A DNA stretch of 35,505 bases from an uncultured Bacteroidia bacterium (GTDB taxonomy: Bacteria > Bacteroidota > Bacteroidia > Bacteroidales > Prolixibacteraceae): NCBI GenBank assembly GCA_903918045.1, contig CAIXCY010000011.1, positions 1 to 35,505 on the forward strand, in the 5' to 3' direction. Below are positions 30,502 through 35,505 of this stretch, one piece after another. Every line of letters starts with the position of its first letter. The stretch's first letter is position 1. The notes under the pieces are model-generated. The model worked only from the letters and a program-made list of their open reading frames with translations, searched no databases and was not told the DNA's origin. The position numbers and the translations under genes were made by a program.

Positions 30502-31296
30502 CTAAAGTATACTCAAATCATAACCCAAAAGACCCAGGATAATTATTGCCATGCCTACAATAATCCGATAATATCCAAACGCCTTGAATCCATATTTGGT
30601 AAGGAAATTTATGAAAAATTTAATTGCAACCATAGCGACTAAAAATGCAATTATATTACCGATAAGAAGGGTGGTTAAATTGTCAGTTAACATTGACGCG
30701 CCATGTGGATCCTTGACCAATTTAAGCAATTTATAGCCTGAAGCTGCTGCCATCGTTGGGACAGCCAGAAAAAATGAAAATTCAGCAGCATTTTTTCGCG
30801 TCAGTTTGGTGGTCATTCCACCTACAATGGTTGCCATTGAACGCGAAACACCCGGAATCATTGCGATACATTGAAAGAATCCAATTTTAAGCGACTGTTT
30901 CCAGTTTATTTTCTGATCCTCCTGTGGATGATTAAACCACTTATCAACAAATAGCATCAAAACCCCGCCAATTACGAGCATTGAGGCTACAACGTTTACA
31001 TTTTCGAGTAAACTGTCAATTTTTTCATGAAATAAAAAGCCGATAATCAAAGCGGGCAAAACAGCGATCAGTAGTTTGAAGTAGAAATCCCATGTTTGAA
31101 AAAATCGTTTCCAATAGAGAACTACGACGGATAAAATCGCACCAAATTGAATGTTGACCGTAAAATCCTTAACAAAATCGGTGCTTGGAATCATTAGGAT
31201 TTTCTGGGCAATGATCATGTGCCCGGTTGAGGAAACCGGAAGAAATTCAGTTATTCCTTCGACAATAGCAATCAGTATGCTCTGCAATAATGTCAT
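30502..31296 (-). CDS. uppP: undecaprenyl-diphosphatase UppP (BacA)
   Basis: UppP dephosphorylates undecaprenyl pyrophosphate to recycle the peptidoglycan lipid carrier and confers bacitracin tolerance. The 264-residue inner-membrane protein has both catalytic motifs, the E-rich [18 protein letters not shown] near the N-terminus and [14 protein letters not shown] in the middle, with about eight membrane segments and the usual length. ATG 31296 is chosen; the longer frame starts with TTG 31302. A strong promoter lies ~45-75 bases upstream. It is the first gene of a likely operon with the 110-residue protein and CvfB. Confidence 0.96.
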   Translation of the reverse strand: MTLLQSILIAIVEGITEFLPVSSTGHMIIAQKILMIPSTDFVKDFTVNIQFGAILSVVVLYWKRFFQTWDFYFKLLIAVLPALIIGFLFHEKIDSLLENVNVVASMLVIGGVLMLFVDKWFNHPQEDQKINWKQSLKIGFFQCIAMIPGVSRSMATIVGGMTTKLTRKNAAEFSFFLAVPTMAAASGYKLLKLVKDPHGASMLTDNLTTLLIGNIIAFLVAMVAIKFFINFLTKYGFKAFGYYRIIVGMAIIILGLLGYDLSIL

Positions 31297-31341
31297 ATAC
31301 AATAATATTAGTCAAATTATTTCTTAAGACCTGTAACAATG

Positions 31342-31370
31342 CAAACTTAACAACCTTTTTCCTTTTCCAA
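31342..31370 (-). promoter_or_regulatory. promoter of the uppP operon
   Basis: The minus strand reads TTG (31370-31368), an 18-base spacer, then TAAGTTTG (31349-31342), an exact TAnnTTTG match. The leader is about 40 bases. Confidence 0.7.
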
Positions 31371-31448
31371 AGTTTTTTTTTAAAAAGTGTTATGCTTTCG
31401 TATGTTCCAGATCCCGAATCCCTTTTGTCAATGACTCTTGAAAATGAA

Positions 31449-34379
31449 TTAGTAATTAAAAATATCCTGTAAGGTCAGTTCATTTACCGGACCTAACCCT
31501 TTTAATTTGTTCAGGTCTGCATCCTTTTTATTTCCTAGTATGATGTATGAATATTTTTTATCCTTCACCCGCTGATCGAAAAACTGCTGAAGATCCTGGA
31601 TTGAAACTTTTTTGGCATCTTCGTAATAATCTCTGCGGATATCGTAATCAATACCCAGTTTTTTGTTTTGGAGCCAGGTCCAAAATAGATTTGTCTTAAT
31701 GATTCGCTCCGTTTGTATACTTTTAATAACACTCTCTTTTGCAATAGCAAACGATTTTTCATCAGTAACCATTTTGGAAAGTAATCCATTCATTGCCCCA
31801 ATGGCATCGGTCATTTTATTTGCCTGCGTAGAAACCATAGCATATACGTAAAAAGAGTTCTCTTTTTTAGCTGGACGCATATAATTTGCGTAGGCAGAAT
31901 ATGCTAATGCTCGTGCTTCACGGATCTCCTGAAACACTACTGAACTCATTGAATTACCATAATATTCATTAAAAACACGCGATTGAACCAGGATTTTCGG
32001 ATCGAAAGGGAGATCCTTGGAAATCATTAAAACATTGACCTGTGATTTGTCATAATCAACGAAATAGACTCTATTTTCATCTGTAACCTGTTCAGTGAAT
32101 AATTTTTCAGCTGGAATAGGAAGTGTTACTTTTGGTATCGAGTGATTTATAGTAACAATTAATTTGGCTTTTTCGAAATCTGTTGGACCATAATAAAATA
32201 CTTTATGCGGATAGCTGCAGAACTGGTGGATAAGGTTTATTAGTTCAGTTGGATTAATTGCTTTTAAGGCAGTTTCCGAAAGGATATTGGTGCTTGGAGA
32301 TTCTTTTCCGTATTTCCCATAATCGCGCAATGCACCTGATATTACCCGTTGGTCTTTTTTCTGGTCTGCACGCTCTTTTAATATTCCTTCAACTAGCTTA
32401 TTATAAGCTTCTTTATCTGGTTTTGCCTCTGCTAAAAGCTGTTCGAGTAATTTAATTCCTGCTTCGCTATTCTGATTAAGACCGCTAATTACGATATCTG
32501 ATCTGTCAAGCCCTGTATTCACGCTCAGGGAAACGCCAAGTTTATAAAGCTCTTTCTTGAATTGTTCTGCAGTGAATTTTTCAGTGCCCAGAAATGGGAG
32601 ATACTTAACAGCCAGTGCAAGCTTTAGATTATGGTTATTGCCGATATCTGTTGAGTAATTCAAGGAGAAAAGGTCATTGGTTGTATTTTGAATGTAGTCG
32701 AAATTTACATTTTCATTCAGTTTCTCCTCTTTAATGGCTTTTGAAAAATCTACAAATACTGGTTCCAGCGGCTTTGTCGATTGCGCGATAAATGATTTAA
32801 GGAAATCAGATTGATCATTCCGATTTATTGTAAGGGGCGTAATCAAAGGTTTATCCACTTTTACAAGGTCTTTTGCTACGCCATTTCTCTTGAATACAGT
32901 TACATAATTATCATTGTAATGTTTCTTTGCAAATTCAACCAGCTGTGGTTTTGTAATCTTTTCAAGCTGATCGTTGAATTGTAACTCGGTTGCCCAATCC
33001 GATTTTTTGACAAATGATTCAAGGTAAGTAAAAGCTCTTTGGTTGCTCTCATTCTTGCGGGTCCACTCCAGTTTGAGGTTATTTATCGAGGCCTGGATCA
33101 TCCATTCATCAAATTCCCCTTTTTTAATTTTTTCGATTTCGGCGAGCAGCAAATCTTTAACCTCTTCCAGCCTTTGTCCCTGACGAGGTTTTCCAGAGAA
33201 AAGGTGATATCCATATTCAGTATCAAAATTACTCGAACTACCGGCTTTAAGAACTTTTTGCTGTTGATTGAGATCAAGATCGATCAATCCGGCTACTGAA
33301 TTTGAAAGTATATAGTCAATTAATGTTACATAAGCACGATCTTCCGAGGCATATCCATTAAACCGGTATGCCATCTGAACCTGCTCCGCTTCAGGACCAA
33401 CAACCTCGTTGATCAGTGGTTTTGTAATCTCTGATTCTTTTGGGAATTCAATTTTAGGGACCGGATTGGACTTGAATTTTCCGAAATTTTGATCAATTAA
33501 CTGAATGGTCTCCTCACAATTAAGGTCACCACTAAGTACAAATACCATGTTGTTTGGGACATACCAAGTACGGTAGAACTTCATGATGTTCACCATCGAA
33601 GGATTTTTCAGGTGTTCAGGAAAACCTATAACGTCTCGCCCAAGTGGATGTGTGGGGAAGAGCCCCTTCATCAACGCATTGTTTAGACGCATACCATCCA
33701 TATCCTGATACATGTTGAACTCTTCGTAAACGGTCTCCAGTTCAGTATGGAAAAGGCGTAAAACCGGATTGCGAAACCGTTCGGACTCCATCTCAATCCA
33801 CTTTTTTAATTCATTCACAGGAACATCATTCATGTAAGCTGTTACATCGTAATTAGTGAATGCATTGGTCATTTTGGCTCCAATCGAAGAACACATCTTG
33901 TCGTACTCATTTGGAATCGCGAATTTGGATGCAGCCTGAGATATACGGTCTATCTCTTTGTATATTAGTCTTTTGTTGTCGGGGGAACTTTCTGCTTTGT
34001 AGGTCTCAAAAAGCGCTGAGATACTATCCAACAGTACTTTTTCGGCCGTCCAGTTAGTGGTTCCAAATTTATCCGTTCCCTTAAACATCAGATGCTCCAG
34101 GTAATGGGCTAATCCGGTTGTTTCCACAGGGTCGTTGATTGAACCTGCCCGAACTCCGATAAGTCCCATTGCACGTGGCTCATCTTTATTCTCTGAAAGA
34201 ATGACAGTTAGTCCGTTCTTTAGTGTATAAATTTTTGTTTTTAGCGGGTCGTTAGTTACCTGTTCATAGGAATAACCGTTTTTATCGGTTTTTAGCTCCT
34301 TTGTGTATTTGGTGCTTGAACAGGAAAAAATAAAACACAACAGAAGCATTGTCGTTAGTAAACGGATCGCTGTTTTCAT
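31449..34379 (-). CDS. M16 family zinc metallopeptidase lipoprotein (pitrilysin-like, two-repeat)
   Basis: The 976-residue protein is an inverzincin peptidase. It has a lipoprotein signal (MKTAIRLLTTMLLLCFIFSC, Cys 20). The first M16 unit has the inverted zinc motif HYLEH (H92, E95, H96) in TTGLAHYLEHLMFKG, with the third ligand in ELETVYEEFNMYQD. The second M16 repeat (GTEKFTAEQFKKELYKLGVSLSV onwards) lacks the zinc motif, as expected for the inactive half, and contains the VFNEYYGNSMSSVVFQEIREARALAYSAYA substrate-binding pattern. It is probably anchored in the envelope and degrades peptides. It resembles the full-length two-repeat insulinase type. It is single; no promoter match to TAnnTTTG was found upstream. 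Confidence 0.94.
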   Translation of the reverse strand: MKTAIRLLTTMLLLCFIFSCSSTKYTKELKTDKNGYSYEQVTNDPLKTKIYTLKNGLTVILSENKDEPRAMGLIGVRAGSINDPVETTGLAHYLEHLMFKGTDKFGTTNWTAEKVLLDSISALFETYKAESSPDNKRLIYKEIDRISQAASKFAIPNEYDKMCSSIGAKMTNAFTNYDVTAYMNDVPVNELKKWIEMESERFRNPVLRLFHTELETVYEEFNMYQDMDGMRLNNALMKGLFPTHPLGRDVIGFPEHLKNPSMVNIMKFYRTWYVPNNMVFVLSGDLNCEETIQLIDQNFGKFKSNPVPKIEFPKESEITKPLINEVVGPEAEQVQMAYRFNGYASEDRAYVTLIDYILSNSVAGLIDLDLNQQQKVLKAGSSSNFDTEYGYHLFSGKPRQGQRLEEVKDLLLAEIEKIKKGEFDEWMIQASINNLKLEWTRKNESNQRAFTYLESFVKKSDWATELQFNDQLEKITKPQLVEFAKKHYNDNYVTVFKRNGVAKDLVKVDKPLITPLTINRNDQSDFLKSFIAQSTKPLEPVFVDFSKAIKEEKLNENVNFDYIQNTTNDLFSLNYSTDIGNNHNLKLALAVKYLPFLGTEKFTAEQFKKELYKLGVSLSVNTGLDRSDIVISGLNQNSEAGIKLLEQLLAEAKPDKEAYNKLVEGILKERADQKKDQRVISGALRDYGKYGKESPSTNILSETALKAINPTELINLIHQFCSYPHKVFYYGPTDFEKAKLIVTINHSIPKVTLPIPAEKLFTEQVTDENRVYFVDYDKSQVNVLMISKDLPFDPKILVQSRVFNEYYGNSMSSVVFQEIREARALAYSAYANYMRPAKKENSFYVYAMVSTQANKMTDAIGAMNGLLSKMVTDEKSFAIAKESVIKSIQTERIIKTNLFWTWLQNKKLGIDYDIRRDYYEDAKKVSIQDLQQFFDQRVKDKKYSYIILGNKKDADLNKLKGLGPVNELTLQDIFNY

Positions 34380-34611
34380 TGGGACTTAAATTGGTTTTTT
34401 ATTAGTTCTGAAATTGCCGTTAAAATTAGTTATTTACAATGAAATACCCCCATGATATTTTACATATTATGGAGGTAAATCAGATGCAGTTCTGAATTTA
34501 TTTATTGTTGTTTAAATCAAAAAGGGGATCAGACAGGATGTTCCATTTTTTGATTTTCCCTTTCTCTCTATTCATCAGATTACTCAAAATGTATAAAAAT
34601 AGTAGTTTGTA

Positions 34612-35106
34612 TTAATTTAGAAGCTCAATTTTGATCAATAAATTTGGATAATAACTTGCTATTGTGCCAAGTGCAGTTTCAATTGGAAGTTCCCCTTCTG
34701 ATATTTTTCCCTGTTTTGCGAATTCATCCTGTAAAAGGAACCTTGCATTTAACTCAGGTTTGTATTTTTGGTGTTTTGCAGGAACAAGCTGAACACCAAA
34801 TGAATTCTTTTTGCACTTGTAGGTTACTTCCAGGTTTTTGGAACGGACCACATAATCCTTACAATTTGGACGTTCTTCGAGATAGATCAAAACTGTTTTT
34901 TGCGCTTTTTCATACGATAGCTCAAAAGTACGCAGATTTTCACCCTTTAATTCAGTGACAGGGAGTTCTTTAATTTCAAAATCTCCTAATACAGTGTTGG
35001 AACTTCCTTTAAAATTAATAGAATTTCCTTTTAGATCGGCAGCATTCGCATTTCTTACCCCAAACGAGAAAACGATTAGTAGAATAAGTATAGATAATTT
35101 TTTCAT
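34612..35106 (-). CDS. exported protein of unknown function
   Basis: A 164-residue protein with a clear Sec signal peptide (MKKLSILILLIVFSFGVRNANA, cleavage after ANA). The mature part is beta-strand rich with one Cys pair, C102 and C117 (RPNCKDYVV...VTYKCKKNSFGVQLVP), and a conserved-looking start (DLKGNSINFKGSSNTVLGDFEIKELPVTEL). I do not recognise a family. It is probably periplasmic, possibly with a disulfide. It stands alone between the M16 gene and the tRNA-Ser region. Confidence 0.75.
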   Translation of the reverse strand: MKKLSILILLIVFSFGVRNANAADLKGNSINFKGSSNTVLGDFEIKELPVTELKGENLRTFELSYEKAQKTVLIYLEERPNCKDYVVRSKNLEVTYKCKKNSFGVQLVPAKHQKYKPELNARFLLQDEFAKQGKISEGELPIETALGTIASYYPNLLIKIELLN

Positions 35107-35415
35107 AACAAAAAGTATTTAGTGTGTATTTAAAATTTACTTTAAGCTTATCACAAGTTGTGTACCAATTGTTATAATTACCTAATAAATAGGTTTGTAG
35201 ATCTTTTGTGGAGTATTGGAATTTGCACGATTTTGAAAATTTGATGCACGTATCCGTACACTTAATTACGATATGATAAGTAGTTTTCTATTATGATTTA
35301 TGAATGAATTTAATTTTAAAAAGGTTTTTAAAGTTAATGTATCTACAAACTGAAAAATTCCGCTACTTTTGTGCCACAATTTAAACGGGTGATCGGTTAA
35401 ATTCAGATTTGATCA
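35107..35415. other. intergenic region upstream of tRNA-Ser
   Basis: About 310 bases, A+T-rich, without a reading frame of note. TACTTTTG at 35364-35371 on the plus strand matches TAnnTTTG and lies 44 bases before the tRNA, so it is the likely tRNA promoter. No -33 TTG stands at the usual distance. Nothing else structured is seen. Confidence 0.5.
35364..35371 (+). promoter_or_regulatory. -7 promoter element of the tRNA-Ser gene
   Basis: TACTTTTG, an exact TAnnTTTG match, 44 bases upstream of the tRNA 5' end. Confidence 0.55.
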
Positions 35416-35503
35416 GGAGAGATGTCCGAGTGGTCGAAGGAGCACGCCTGGAAAGTGTGTGTACTCCAAAAGGGTACCGTGGGTTCGAATCCCACTCTCT
35501 CCG
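35416..35503 (+). tRNA. tRNA-Ser(GGA)
   Basis: A type II tRNA with a full cloverleaf: acceptor GGAGAGA/TCTCTCC, D-stem TCC/GGA, anticodon stem CACGC/GTGTG around loop CTGGAAA with anticodon GGA (35450-35452), a long variable arm GTACTCC-AAAA-GGGTACC, and T-arm GTGGG-TTCGAAT-CCCAC. The discriminator is G at 35503. The next bases are CA, so the CCA end is not encoded as such. It reads UCC and UCU codons. Confidence 0.97.
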
Positions 35504-35505
35504 CA

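Noticed and set aside
31449-34379. Damaged second zinc site in the M16 peptidase
   Set aside because: Absence of HxxEH in the second repeat is normal for two-repeat M16 proteins. The first repeat is complete.
34440-34600. Weak hairpins between the unknown exported gene and the M16 gene
   Set aside because: Pairing is imperfect (CCCCATGATA against TATTATGGAGG and similar) and T-runs are not well placed, so they do not support a terminator call.
35416-35503. tRNA-Ser as the attachment site of an integrated element
   Set aside because: No integrase gene or tRNA 3'-end duplicate is seen in the window. The region to the right is not available, so the idea cannot be supported.

Overview
The window looks like chromosomal DNA from a member of the Bacteroidota, probably an anaerobic or facultatively anaerobic Bacteroidales/Marinilabiliales-type organism (inferred). 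The grounds are two proteins with type IX secretion sorting domains (type B at 1091-2395, type A at 22399-24615), several promoters of the Bacteroidota form TTG-N17-19-TAnnTTTG, few Shine-Dalgarno sequences, families largely confined to this phylum (DUF6132, the Bacteroidota DUF493 form), polysaccharide-active enzymes (GH95, CE15) and a ptb-buk acyl-phosphate pathway. No rRNA, phage genes, intact transposase or CRISPR array was found. One tRNA-Ser(GGA) closes the window.

Layout. 1-709: 5' part of a UvrD/PcrA helicase gene running off the left edge. 1091-2951: a T9SS-secreted PKD-type protein, a DUF493 protein and a small DUF6132 membrane protein. 3121-5780 (minus): tilS, preceded by a Cys-rich winged-helix/ferredoxin protein. 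5906-6430: a DUF985 cupin. 6506-9268 (minus): proS then pepT. 9368-12269: a Gly/Tyr-rich lipoprotein and a FadL/OmpP1-like barrel, closed by an intrinsic terminator. 12550-14910 (minus): a GH95 alpha-L-fucosidase.

15071-18976 is an A+T-rich, gene-poor accessory stretch. It holds a gene remnant, a class II Fic AMP-transferase with a C-terminal winged helix, and an EptA/MCR-type phosphoethanolamine transferase. A matched pair of near-identical hairpins (15008-15054 and 19068-19110) brackets it. Five copies of a TGCAACGAAT-like box surround the Fic promoter and suggest autoregulation.

19140-24615 (minus) is a compact cluster read as secreted trypsin-like protease, lipoprotein substrate-binding protein, FecCD permease and ATPase. 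It could be a protease-assisted iron, haem or corrinoid uptake unit. 24713-25135 encodes a stand-alone archaeal-type ThrRS editing-domain protein that lacks the usual catalytic lysine. 25193-26458 (minus): a CE15-type esterase. 26558-28629 (minus): ptb-buk, which converts acyl-CoA to acid plus ATP. 28842-31296 (minus): a small Spy/LTXXQ-like protein, then a separate likely operon uppP-unknown-cvfB. 31449-34379 (minus): an M16 lipoprotein peptidase. 34612-35106 (minus): a secreted protein of unknown function. 35416-35503: tRNA-Ser.

Most of the window is ordinary core genome. The parts that deserve a second look are the bracketed Fic/EptA stretch with its operator-like array, the ThrRS editing-domain protein, the Cys-rich winged-helix ferredoxin and the protease-ABC importer cluster. 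All family calls come from reading the sequence and have not been checked by database search.
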